Source: Pavlovales sp. CCMP2436
Taxonomy: Eukaryota; Haptophyta; Pavlovophyceae; Pavlovales
Assembly: GCA_026770615.1 (NCBI GenBank)
Contig: MU631315.1
Coordinates: 665,362 to 682,020 of the forward strand
Direction: 5' to 3'
DNA length: 16,659 bases
This document shows, in pieces, positions 1 through 8,365 of this stretch. Each line of letters opens with the position of its first letter. The stretch's first letter is position 1. The notes under the pieces were generated by a model. That model had not been told where the DNA came from and did no database searches. It saw only the letters and a program-made list of their open reading frames with translations. Made by a program: the position numbers and the translations under genes.

Positions 1-3000
1 CCGACGACGACGGCCCACCGCAGAACCGCCAGCGCCGCGGTGATGCAGTGGAGCCCGCCATGCCAACGCGCGCGCCCAACCGCGCGCGCCCGGAAGACGA
101 GCGGGGCTCGGCAGTAGACCATCTCGATGTGATGGATCTGGCCGGGCTCAACGGCAACGTGTTCTCCATTGACGCGGGCAAGAACTCCCCCGAGCACCGC
201 GAGAACTGAGCCGAGTTCAACACCGAGGTGCTCACTCACCTGCAGCACGCCACCACCGACCTCGAGCACGACCGGTGCTACAAGCTGATGATCGTTGCAC
301 CCTCCCTCTTCTTCCGCAAGTCGGCGCGCGGCGGCCACCGCACAGTGCAAGCCATCGCGAACCGCTTTGCCGCCTGGCGTTCGGGGGACTACGCCTCGCT
401 CATTGACGGGTGGGCAAAGGCTATCGCCCTCAGCCGGGGCAGTTAGCCGCGCGAGCGGACCGAGCTCGACAACGAGGTGAAAAAGGCACTCGGCAAGCTC
501 GAGCGCGGCCTCGTCTCGCACGCCGCTCGCCTTCTCGAGAGCCATGGATTCGCAGACATCTTCAACCCCGAGATCTTGGAGCAGATGCGCCTCAAGCACC
601 CAATCCGCAAACCAGAGAACCGTATGGCAGACTCCCTCCCGATCCCAGACCCGAGCGAGCGCCTACGTTCTTCCTGAGACGGTCAGGCGCGTGTACAGCG
701 CACTGCCCCGCGAGAAGGCGCAAGGCGCATTCGCTTGGCGATAAGAGATGCTCACCGCGTTAGCCCCGTCGGTCCCGTTTGCAAGCGAAGCGGCCAACGA
801 GGCTGTGAGCTGCAACGCTTGGTTCGCCACGGAGCTTGCCAACGGCGACTTTCCGCCCTGGTTCAACTTCGTCCTCGCCGCTGTCCGAGTCATCCCGCTG
901 CACAAGAGCGACCAGATGCCCCTGGCGGGGGAGACGCCGGACGTCCGCCCGATCGGCATCTCGTGCGCGCTCCGCCGGGCTCTCACCCGCACCATCTTCG
1001 CCGAGGGTGAGCTGCGCGACACGCTGCGCGACTACCTCTCGCCTACACAGCTCGCAGTCTTCGTCCCGAGCGGTGGCACCAAGCTTGTGTTTGCGGTACG
1101 GGAGCTACTCGACGCCCACCCCGAGTTCTGCGCGCCTTAAACTCCGTAACCCGCGCTGGCTTGCTCGCCGAAGTGCTCGACAACCCCACGACAGCACCGA
1201 TGGCCCGCCTGCTACACTTCCTCCTATCGCCCAAGTCGCTGAACTTCGGCGGCTCCGGCGAGTTCCTCGAGCAGATTCTTGCGTTCTGCAGCGAGGAGGG
1301 GGTGTAGCAGGGCTCTGTCGAGGGGATGATCGCATTTGCGATGGCAATCCGCGCCTCCCTTGGGGTGCTAGACGCCGAGCTTGAGGCTGGTTGTGGCGGG
1401 GCTGCGCTCGCTGGTGCAGACGACGTGACTGCGCTCGGCACGCCTGCCATCGTCTTCCCGGCCGTCGACAGGTTCCTGGCCTCGGTGCACGCGAAGCTGG
1501 GCCTCGAGGCCAACCTGATCAAGATCGTCAGCTACATCTCCCCCGACCATGCCGCTGAGCTTGATCGCGTCCGAGTCATGTACGGCGTGCCCCTCGGCTT
1601 CGCGTGCTCTGCCGACGGCTCCATCGCCCTCGGCATAAAAATATACGGCATCCCGCTCGGCTCGGTAGAATTCGTCGCCCTCACCCTCGCCTCCAAGTGC
1701 AATCAGATCACCGGCACCTCTCAGAAACTCAACTCTTTGCTTGGTCTGAAGCACAACAAGGCGCTGTGGGCGATCACAGTCAACTCGACGGCACACAAGG
1801 GTGGCTACTGGGCTCAGCACTGCTTCCCCGACGAGAACATCGACTTCTGCCTCGGCGTGGACAACGCCATCCTCAAGCAGGCGTCTGTGGCGCTTGGCTG
1901 CGACCCGACCACCGACTGGCTGGCGCACAAGCGCCTCTACCTACCGACGCGCCTGGCCGGCCTCGGCTTACCCTCGCTCTCCGAGACGCGCTCGGCCGCC
2001 TTCGTCGCGTCGGCGGCACGCGCAGCGACCTCCTACCTCGATCAGCACGACGCGACGGGCACAGTGACGGTGCACGGCGTCCTCGAGCGGCCGTCAATCG
2101 CGGAGCGAATCGGGTGTGACTCCTTCGCCGCACCCGAGTCGCAGGGCTTGCGGAAGTTCGGCGACACCGGCTCACGCCTCGGCGCGGCAATCATCGCGAC
2201 CGGCACCGCCCTGCGCGCTCGCGTGCCACCCGGGTACACGGGCGAGCTCTGCGTGTTACGTATGCCCTCAGAGGAGATGGGCCTGCGCGTCAAGGGGCTG
2301 CACGGCGCCGGCCTGCAGGCGGCCATCACGTCGGACTTCAGCAGATTGAGCACGAGACGCTGAGTGAGCAGCTCGCGCACCGGCCACGAGGAGACTGCCA
2401 GATGCAGGTCTTCCGCAACATCTCGCGCGAGAGCATGATCGTCTTCACGGTACTCCCTGCCGGTCTCGCCAAGGTGCCCAACGACGAGTGGACCAAGATA
2501 TCCGCACGTGCCCTCGGCCTCCCGAGCCCCGCGTGCGCTCACCTCGTCGGGCGCCCACTCCTCCAGATCTCCGGCCGCAACACCACACACGTTGACACCT
2601 ACGACGACACGCTCGCTGCAGCCACAAATTTCCAGGGCGGCCACTTCGCCAAGCTCCAGCACGACCCCGTCGTCAGGGCGGTCGCGCGCTTCGCGACCGT
2701 GTATGGCTGCACCCAAGCCCAGGCGGAGAACTCAGAGATTTTCGGCTCCGTTCTGCGGCAGAACCCCGGTTCGATGCGGACCGAGGAGGCGCTTCTCCGC
2801 GCGCGCGGCTACAGGCGACGCCTATGTGGAGCTCGACCAGCCTGATGGACAGGCCGCCGTTGGTCACATCGTCGAGATGAAGACGGTCCACTACGGCCTG
2901 ACGCACTACAACGCGGTCGCGCCGACGCGCGGCCACGCGGTAGAGAACCGCTCGGGCAAGCTCGACGCTGAGCGCAGGAGGCAGCTCCAGCAGACCGACC

Positions 3001-3499
3001 GCGAGGTTTTCGGCACGCGAGAGGGCCAGGTGGGACTGATGGAGCAGCGCCTCAACGGTTTCCCCCCGTCATCGGCATAGCGACCGGCGGCTTCGGGGAG
3101 CAGTCAAAGAGCCTTGACAACCTTCTCAAGAACTTCGCTGGCATGGGTGCGGAGACGTGGATGGGCAAGCTCAGCGCGCCGACGACGATGCAGGCGCACA
3201 ACATGCTTCTCGGGCTCATGCGCAAGTAGCTCGGAGTGATCGTGGCGCGCGGCCACGCCAGGCTCATCCTTGCCCGCGCGCGCTCGCTGCACATGCAGAC
3301 TGCGCGCGCGGTCGCTGGTGCCCGGGGTGCACCTTGGTTCCAGCGCACCGGCCGCTCGGCAAACGGGCCCGAGGACGCCCCTGCGCACGCGGACGGCGCG
3401 TACCGTGACGACAACTGGCGCAGCCACAATGCCGACCGGGGCGCACGCCTCGGCCGCGGCGGCCGCGGCGGCCGCGGCGAACAGGGCACACGCACCTAA
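1..3499 (+). mobile_element. Decayed LINE-like (non-LTR) retroelement, copy A, cut by left window edge
   Basis: This region is the remnant of a retroelement related at protein level to the minus-strand copy at 8366-12969. The two share, in the same order, an N-terminal segment with a His-Leu-x-Val motif and Ala-Gly, a leucine-rich segment with Phe/Leu-Arg-Lys, an RT palm, a thumb-like region and a C-terminal Glu-x-Lys-Thr domain. The similarity is clear but far from identical, so the two are old and separate insertions. The first ~110 bases are GC-rich and show no readable homology; the 5' part, where a ubiquitin/ORF1 region would lie, is outside the window. No poly(A) tail is visible after 3499; a G-rich tract follows. 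LTRs, integrase and retroviral protease were not seen, which favours a non-LTR class. Confidence 0.75.
111..3499 (+). pseudogene. Reverse transcriptase / nuclease polyprotein pseudogene (copy A)
   Basis: The protein can be followed only by changing frame: ~111-677 (frame of base 111), 748-1132, 1141-2363, ~2364-2810, ~2810-3065 and ~3065-3499. In-frame stops are TGA 207, TAG 444, TGA 675, TAG 1305 and TAG 3227. RT landmarks are RPIGIS-x-ALRR at 946 (fingers), QGSVEG at 1308 (motif B), Ala-Asp-Asp at 1416-1424 (motif C, the catalytic Asp pair) and YGIPLGS near 1645 (motif E-like). The motif A aspartate is missing: after HPEFCA near 1132 the sequence jumps to a segment reading NSVTRAGLLAEVL, so a deletion removed it. 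The C-terminus has VEMKT at ~2871-2885, matching the Glu-x-Lys of copy B, and an Arg/Gly-rich tail at 3440-3480. It is non-functional. Assignment to an RT is firm; the nuclease label for the C-terminus is inference. Confidence 0.75.
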
Positions 3500-3522
3500 A
3501 TGGACGTTAGCAATGTGTGTGT

Positions 3523-3542
3523 GGGGGGGGGAGGGGGGGGGG
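3523..3542 (+). repeat. G-tract (G9-A-G10)
   Basis: Nine G, one A and ten G follow a short GT run, 24 bases after the end of the copy A pseudogene. It could be slippage-derived, and it could form a G-quadruplex. It may mark the 3' junction of the retroelement, but no tail or duplication confirms this. Confidence 0.8.
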
Positions 3543-3598
3543 AGCCTGTGGCAATTGCTACGAGTTCACCACCAACCTCACCTCTACCACCACCATCC

Positions 3599-3681
3599 CT
3601 GCTGCCAGTACTAACGTCTGACGTCGACCAAGTCAGTGCGTGAACAACACCTGTTGAACCATGCTAAGCCGCTATATATAT
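3599..3681 (+). repeat. 83-bp direct repeat, copy 1 (upstream of OTU remnant)
   Basis: This begins CTGCTGCCAG and ends GCCGCTATATATAT. It matches 5270-5352 in the same orientation at 77 of 83 positions by my count, without gaps. Similarity weakens upstream but seems to continue a further ~15 bases through a CCAC-rich stretch. It contains the palindromic core TGACGTC. With copy 2 it brackets the OTU remnant and the 330-bp repeats. The function is unknown; it could be a terminal or subterminal repeat of a non-autonomous element. Confidence 0.85.
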
Positions 3682-3750
3682 GTATATTATTACTATCGGA
3701 GTACCTAACGCTAGGACTAACACCTCACTATCCAACCCAGCGGGCCCGCC

Positions 3751-4479
3751 ATGGGCAGCAAGAAGAAAGGCTAGCAGAGCACAAAAGCCCCTACGAAGGA
3801 AGAAGCCGACACGATCACTAGAGATCTACGGACAAGCGAACCGGCTGGCAACCTGAGAGCGCTACTGGCAAGGGTAAACCTAACCCACCACGCTAGCATA
3901 CAAGGTGATGGAAACTGCCTCCCCTATGCTGTGCTGAGAAGCGCAGGAAGGACGGTTAGCTGGGAGGCAGCCATAGCACTACGAAATGCGGCAATCACAC
4001 ATGCCCGCAGCCTCCCGCAACACATCCAGGAACAGTTTAATCTACGCAGACCGGAGAACGTAGGTGACCCTATGGGCAATAACCTTGACCACCGGCTAAT
4101 CCGTAACGTTTGGCCAATCGAAGCGCAAGCAAAGTACGGACCACCTCACTTCGGACCAAATCAGGCAGCATGGATGAACGATAACATGCTGCACAGCATC
4201 GCTACATGCGTAGGCAAAGATGTGGTTCTAACTAATCAAGAGACTGGAGCAGGGGCAAGTGCATAAATTCATCGCTATATACCGCGCCGAGCCTCTGAAC
4301 GGCCTCTTACCATACAGCGCAAACAGAAACGGGTGGACAGCCCGGCCTAGAGCTAGCTCAAAACCCTATCTGAGCTTATCACAGAGTCGCGCAACGGAGG
4401 AAGGATGATGTGCGTAATCTCCATCGATGAAGGCAAGACACACTTTGAAGCAACAGAAGACAGTCTGACCCAAGGATAA
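3751..4479 (+). pseudogene. OTU-family cysteine protease (deubiquitinase-type) pseudogene, catalytic residues retained
   Basis: OTU enzymes are papain-like cysteine proteases that usually cleave ubiquitin or ubiquitin-like conjugates. From the ATG at 3751 the frame reads MGSKKKG, then TAG at 3772, then on to the OTU signature IQGDGNCLPYAVLRSAGR at ~3898-3951. Asp-Gly-Asn-Cys supplies the catalytic Asp/Cys motif. A second conserved block, WMNDNMLHSIA near 4171-4203, fits the OTU Trp-x-x-x-x-x-Leu helix. The frame is lost near 4255, where a TAA at 4264 appears, is readable in another frame to ~4355, and returns for CVISIDEGKTHFEAT near 4411-4455, where His of THFE is the expected catalytic His. 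It ends at TAA 4477. The minus-strand copy at 13444-14133 aligns throughout, including the frameshifted part. It lies 3' of RT copy A on the same strand. OTU identity is well supported by motifs; the gene is broken. Confidence 0.7.
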
Positions 4480-4527
4480 GAAGCCAGAAATTAAGACTGA
4501 CGAAACCAAAACGGCGAGGGGAGAAGC

Positions 4528-4852
4528 GAGGGAGAAGGTGAGTGCGAGGATGAGGGCGTGGTGGAGATGGGAACAATGGCAGCGGTAGCCGCAGCAGCTC
4601 GAGAGAAGGAGATGGCAAGCTGTGGTGAAAGTCGAACGTGGGAGGCTGGGACGACGACGACAGCGGCACATGGAAGGCGGCGGCGGGGGTGACAATAAGG
4701 CAAGGACATCGGCGTGTCCGGCATCTCAACGATGTAATTTTTTTTAGCGGTGGTCACGAAGATCTGCTGGAACGGCGGATTCACTTGCGAAAGTGACGTC
4801 GTTATGAACCGACGACGACGAGAGGACTCGGGCGGAATAAATTATAAACTAA
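4528..4852 (+). repeat. ~330-bp direct repeat, unit 1
   Basis: This unit runs from a purine-rich GAGAAGGTGAG-like start, through a GCAGCAGCTCGAGAGAAGG block, to a GACGTCGTTATGAACC end and an AATAAATTATAA tail. It is repeated at 4912-5246 with high identity and small indels; the repeat period is about 382 bases. Both strands have open stretches in several frames, but these are equally preserved in all frames, so I do not call a gene. Confidence 0.85.
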
Positions 4853-4911
4853 AATAGCGCTCACATTGGAACAAGAGTGGCTTGCAAGATTCGCCAGCTC
4901 TTTTTTCTAGG

Positions 4912-5246
4912 AGAGGTGAGAGCGAGGGTGTGAACGTGATGGAGATGGGAACGGTGGCAGTGGCAGCCGCAGCAGCTCGAGAGAAGGAGACGGCAAGCTG
5001 TGGTGAGAGTCGAACGTGGGCGGCTGGGACGACGACAACAGCGGCACATGGAAGGCGGCGGCGGGGGCGACAATGCGACAAGAACATCAGCGTGTCCGGC
5101 AATTCAACGATATAAATTTTTTTCAGTGGTGGTCACGAAGCTCTGGCGCAGATGAAGACCTGCTGGAACGGCGGATTCACTTGCGAAAGTGACGTCGTTA
5201 TGAACCAACGACGACGAAACGACTCGAGCGGAATAAATTATAATAG
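4912..5246 (+). repeat. ~330-bp direct repeat, unit 2
   Basis: Second copy of the unit at 4528-4852. It carries an insertion of about 14 bases near 5140-5155 (CTCTGGCGCAGATG-like) absent from unit 1. The last ~85 bases, with TGACGTCGTTATGAACC, recur as a third diverged copy at 6765-6850. The unit ends shortly before the second 83-bp repeat. Confidence 0.85.
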
Positions 5247-5269
5247 ATACCTTATTACCACTACCATCA

Positions 5270-5352
5270 CTGCTGCCAGGACTAACGTCTGACGTCGACC
5301 GAGTCAGCGAGTGAACAACGCCTGTTGAACCATGCTGAGCCGCTATATATAT
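5270..5352 (+). repeat. 83-bp direct repeat, copy 2
   Basis: Same orientation and same length as 3599-3681, with six mismatches and no gap. It ends exactly where the minus-strand hypothetical reading frame (5352-5688) ends, so that frame's stop lies at the repeat border. Confidence 0.85.
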
Positions 5353-5688
5353 CAGTACTTGAATAGGCCCAGAGAGCGGTCGGTCACGAGAATGTACTTG
5401 TAAAGCGCGCCGTCGCAGTAGGTGGCGAGCTGGTCGAGGAAGTCGGCGAGGCCATGGCCGCCGGGGAAGTGGCGTGCCAAGCAAAAGACGAACGTGGTCG
5501 TGTTGTATCTGCAAGTAAATCCTAAGATCTCGAAGAGCTTCGCCTCGCGCAGATGCGGCGGCGGCGGCATGCTGAGGAGGAGGACCGCGAGGCTGGAGAC
5601 GGCCGTCGCCGAGGTCGGCTATCGCCTGGATGATGGCCGCCTGGATGTCCATCGGGGCGGTCGGGGTAGGGCTGGAAAGCGTCGACAT
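5352..5688 (-). pseudogene. Unrecognised protein remnant, possibly gag-like
   Basis: Reading from 5688 the frame starts MSTLSSPTPTAPMDIQAAII and then appears to shift near 5600 into a second frame. The second frame contains LREAKLFEILGFTCRYNTTT and FPGGHGLADFLDQLATYCDG and stops at 5352. The segment with Leu-Ala-Asp-Phe-Leu-Asp-Gln-Leu resembles the start of some retrotransposon Gag proteins, but this is a weak likeness. Codon use is GC-rich in the third position. It could also be the 5' exon of a short host gene, or chance. No homology can be asserted from sequence alone. Confidence 0.2.
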
Positions 5689-5719
5689 CGCGTGTGCGTG
5701 TGGTAGAGGGTGCCGATCG

Positions 5720-6075
5720 GTTGCGTGTTCAGGGTGCCAGTGTCAGGTGTTCTCGGTGGTGATTGCTCGTTTTGAGATTTTGAATGGAATTTTCTTGCAT
5801 TTCTCGTGCGCGTAAATATTGATTCGATTTAGGCACTCGAGCTGAGAAGCGGTGTTTCAGGGCCGATTGTAATTTTGATAATTGGTGTTTCAGGGCCGAC
5901 TTTAGGGCCCGATTGTAATTGAGATAATTGATGTTTCAGGGCCGATTCCCGGGATTAGATGTAAGGGGTATTGGTGAAAGTGATGAAGGTTGTTTTCAAC
6001 CTTCACCATCTGTTCGCGTACTGAGGGGCCTACTGCGGACCGCTCATTTTGGTGAAGGATGAAGGTTATATTTAT
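5720..6075. other. Non-coding spacer with minisatellite and hairpin
   Basis: No convincing gene is present. Besides the GTTTCAGGGCCGA repeats there is a hairpin at 5985-6004 (GAAGGTTG, TTTT loop, CAACCTTC). A GGTGAA...GATGAAGGTT motif occurs at ~5973 and again, shortened, at ~6050, just before the dispersed 112-bp repeat. Confidence 0.6.
5849..5955 (+). repeat. Short tandem repeat with GTTTCAGGGCCGA core (three copies)
   Basis: The core GTTTCAGGGCCGA occurs three times, near 5854, 5887 and 5932. Copies 1 and 2 are followed, directly or after a short insert, by a GATTGTAATT...GATAATT segment. Spacing is about 33 and 45 bases, the longer unit carrying an internal partial repeat of CTTTAGGGCC type. 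It is minisatellite-like and non-coding. Confidence 0.8.
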
Positions 6076-6187
6076 GATAGGGATTCAAGCTGGCGTCTGA
6101 CTGTTCTGAATGTTGTGCTGGTCTGAGCGCTGCGTCGCTCATTGCCTGCTGCCTGGTTTAGTCGGCTGCGCTGGTTTGGGCGCCACC
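6076..6187 (+). repeat. Dispersed ~112-bp repeat, copy 1
   Basis: This starts GATAGGGATTCAAGCTGGCG and ends GGGCGCCACC. It is repeated in the same orientation at 15491-15602, over 9 kb away, with only a handful of mismatches (about 8 to 10 by eye). The flanks are unrelated, so it is a mobile or otherwise copied unit rather than part of one large duplication. No ORF, tRNA-like promoter boxes or poly(A) tail was seen. Confidence 0.85.
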
Positions 6188-6308
6188 ACGCGTGCCGATG
6201 GATCTCCGGTAGTGTGCCCGGGCAAGGGCGTTTAGGGAGATGATCTGCTGGTTGCTGTTAATATAAGCTTAGTGTCATAGAATCAAGTTGATCGCGATCG
6301 GATTTGTA

Positions 6309-6356
6309 TATACAGGGCAAGGCTTGAATCCCCATCATAAATATACAGGGCAAGGT
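6309..6356 (+). repeat. Short direct repeat TATACAGGGCAAGG (two copies)
   Basis: TATACAGGGCAAGG occurs near 6309 and again near 6342, separated by TTGAATCCCCATCATAAA-type sequence. It is non-coding. Confidence 0.7.
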
Positions 6357-6410
6357 CATCTTATAATCTTGATTATACAACTAAAAAAGTCCTAGAACCA
6401 AGATTCACGG

Positions 6411-6464
6411 GCGCGCTCCGCGCGCTTCAGCCCCGCTGGAACGCAGTCGGCCTGCGGCCGACTG
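6411..6464. repeat. Two adjacent perfect hairpins
   Basis: Hairpin 1 is GCGCGC (6411-6416), TCC loop, GCGCGC (6420-6425). Hairpin 2 is CAGTCGGCC (6444-6452), TGC loop, GGCCGACTG (6456-6464). They lie in AT-rich non-coding sequence and stand out by GC content. Possible roles are an element terminus or a structured RNA; no transcript evidence is available. Confidence 0.75.
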
Positions 6465-7100
6465 CCAAAAGAATCAAGTTTTCAAGGTAATCATACCGAC
6501 CGTTTTAGCCGCATACAGCTAGTGGGGTCCACCCTTGAATTGACTATTGACGTTCGGCCACTGATGGTCTGTACAGAAGTTAGTTATGTTCGAAAGCAGA
6601 AAGCACGTCTTAATTAAATTCCGCCGTCCTGCCGCCCGCGTCAACTTAGTTATTCTTAGTTGTCAGTGGCCGGGTCACGGCGGGTGGTTGGTTGCGTTCG
6701 GCAACTCAGCGATGAAATTTTGTCAGTGATGGCCCTTCAGCTGAATGAACTCAGTTGGAGGTACCTGTTGGCACGGCGGATTCACTTTTCGGGGTGACGT
6801 CGTTATGAACCGACGACGATGAGGGGTCTCGACATAATAAATTTTATTACCAATAACAATAGTAACCAATGCTACAACAACGCGCAATTTTGAAGTGAAC
6901 TTCGCGGCATCGTTGATGGGGCAAGAATCCATGGCGACACGTCTATGACAATGATCAAAGCTGCTAGCGTTGACGTTCCCGAGCTAGCGCCGTGGGCGTC
7001 GGCGGGACTCGGCGGTCGGGGCCAGTGTCAGTGACGTGGTGGATCGACGTGCTCTTCGCGACGACCTTCACCCTTTACACTCCGCAATTCTTCCCCTAGA
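6465..7100. other. Non-coding region upstream of the DUF3110 gene
   Basis: No supported gene. It holds the third partial copy of the 330-bp repeat (6765-6850) followed by an AT-rich stretch, and then a GC-rich stretch at 6975-7100 that should contain the promoter of the plus-strand DUF3110 gene. I could not identify a defined TATA box or initiator. Confidence 0.5.
6765..6850 (+). repeat. Diverged third copy of the 3' end of the ~330-bp repeat
   Basis: CACGGCGGATTCACTT, TGACGTCGTTATGAACC and GACGACGA-TGAG follow in the same order and spacing as at 4768-4850 and 5165-5246, ending in an AATAAATTTTAT tail. Weaker similarity may extend upstream to ~6700 (CAGCGATGAAATTT). Confidence 0.75.
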
Positions 7101-7244
7101 TGATTGAGGATGACTATCGCACCCACCACGCGTTGCTGCCCTGCGAGTACCAGTCCAAAAGTGTTAGTTAGTGTCCACATTTCAAAAGTGGTCTTTCACG
7201 TTCATTCATCAGCGTTGAGACCTCGCGCCCAGAGCTACTGCATC

Positions 7245-7284
7245 GCGTCTCAGGAGCTGCTCGTGGTCGCGTCTCAGGAGCTGC
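7245..7284 (+). repeat. 16-bp direct repeat before the DUF3110 start
   Basis: GCGTCTCAGGAGCTGC is present at 7245-7260 and 7269-7284, a period of 24 bases (a multiple of three). It lies just upstream of the preferred start codon at 7299. Confidence 0.85.
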
Positions 7285-7298
7285 CCGCGTCGCCCGCG

Positions 7299-8036
7299 AT
7301 GCTCAGCGTCTCGCGCCCGCTGGTCGCGGCCCTCGTGCTGCTTCTCTCGGCCCCCGCGCGCGGGTGGCAGTCGGGGTCTCTCAGCGCCCTCCGCAGTCCG
7401 ATCGCACACTCGACCTCCTCAGAGTGTTCCAGCCGCTCGACCTGCCGTGCGGCGCGCGAGCCGAGGGCCGTGATGGCACTCGCGGAGGGTGACGCCTTCG
7501 ACATGTCAGAGCTGACGCGGCGGATCGCCAGCCTGCGGGAGGATGTGGTGGTGCAACCTCTCCCTCTCTCCCAGCTGGTGGTGCAACCTCCCGATTTCCC
7601 CCAGCCTCTCCCTCTCTCCCAGCTCTCGAACGAGGATGCCGGTCTCTCCCACTGCTACGTTCTGCTCTTCAACGAAGGATCCAACAACGAAGGGATCTAC
7701 AGCGTTGCTTCGGATGACATTAACGTGGTGCTGGCCTGGGAGACCGAAGCAGACGCCATGAACTATGGCGAGAAGCTGGTCGCGCAAAACATGCCGCAGC
7801 CCACACCAAAACTGTTCCCAATGTCTGACATTAACGAGTTTGTCTCGGAGGCAGGGCTGCACGTCGGCGTAGTGCGTGACGGGATGGATTACACGCCGCC
7901 CTCTCGCACTGTGGACAAGTTTGATTGGGCACCGAGCGGTCCCGCATCGGGCGAGCCCCCGACGCGCGAGACTGACGGCACATACAGCGAGGACCAGCTC
8001 GATGCTTTCAAGCGCCAATTCGAGCGCGGTCTATGA
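7299..8036 (+). CDS. DUF3110-domain protein, probably plastid-targeted
   Basis: The encoded 245-residue protein has a DUF3110 domain at about residues 119-192, with the family hallmark CYVLLFNEGSNNEGIYSV, then VLAWETEADAMNYGEKL and a Phe-Val-rich end. DUF3110 proteins are small proteins of unknown role shared by cyanobacteria and plastid-bearing eukaryotes. I chose the ATG at 7299 rather than the in-frame ATG at 7104, because it starts a signal-peptide-like segment (MLSVSRPLVAALVLLLSAP, then ARG-Trp) followed by a Ser/Arg-rich, acid-poor stretch to ~residue 60. That fits the bipartite presequence of secondary plastids. Residues ~85-110 are duplicated low-complexity (PLPLSQL twice). The C-terminal tail has YSEDQLDAFKRQFERGL. 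It is a single uninterrupted exon ending in TGA, and it appears intact. Confidence 0.8.
   Translation: MLSVSRPLVAALVLLLSAPARGWQSGSLSALRSPIAHSTSSECSSRSTCRAAREPRAVMALAEGDAFDMSELTRRIASLREDVVVQPLPLSQLVVQPPDFPQPLPLSQLSNEDAGLSHCYVLLFNEGSNNEGIYSVASDDINVVLAWETEADAMNYGEKLVAQNMPQPTPKLFPMSDINEFVSEAGLHVGVVRDGMDYTPPSRTVDKFDWAPSGPASGEPPTRETDGTYSEDQLDAFKRQFERGL
7545..7624 (+). repeat. In-frame internal duplication in the DUF3110 gene
   Basis: CCTCTCCCTCTCTCCCAGCT occurs at 7557-7576 and 7605-7624, 48 bases apart, which is exactly 16 codons. The flanking GTGGTGCAACCTC is also repeated 30 bases apart. The duplication keeps the frame, extends the Pro/Leu/Ser-rich linker between the presequence and the domain, and looks recent. 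Confidence 0.85.
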
Positions 8037-8365
8037 TTTTGAGGAGGTGCCTGTGTGCAGTAATCGCATCGGTCAATCTGCATAATTATTTAGTTTTGAA
8101 ACTAAAGATTGTTAAATGCTTTATTATATTAAAATAAATAAGTTAGCGCTTCAGCAATCCGCTCATCGGGCTCATCGCCGCCATGCCGAGCGGCTCGGCG
8201 CAGGGTCGGGTGAGCTGCGAGTCGGGGCAAACGGGGCCTACCAGAGAGCGGGCCCGGGATTTTTTTAGGCAACGACTTACTTAATAGGAAGACAGGCAGC
8301 AGCAGTCAAGCAAATCTGATGTGTACGGCCAACGAATTCAGCCAGTGATCGCCCAGGTGGCGGGC
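8037..8365. other. Intergenic: 3' UTR of DUF3110 gene and 3' border of retroelement copy B
   Basis: After the TGA, an AT-rich stretch at ~8085-8145 with AATAAATAAG-like sequence probably serves as the 3' end of the DUF3110 transcript. From ~8150 the DNA turns GC-rich. GCCCGGGATTTTTTTA at 8252-8267 holds seven T (A7 on the minus strand) and could be the short poly(A) tail and flank of the minus-strand retroelement. Confidence 0.45.

Noticed and set aside
4491..5102. Minus-strand frames in the two 330-bp units (CAAVVVVPA-type peptides)
   Set aside because: The frames are conserved only because the DNA is duplicated; other frames are equally conserved and the third copy does not keep them.
3599..5352. 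The 83-bp repeats as LTRs of an LTR retrotransposon
   Set aside because: Too short, no primer-binding site, polypurine tract or pol genes in between; the ends do not show TG...CA.
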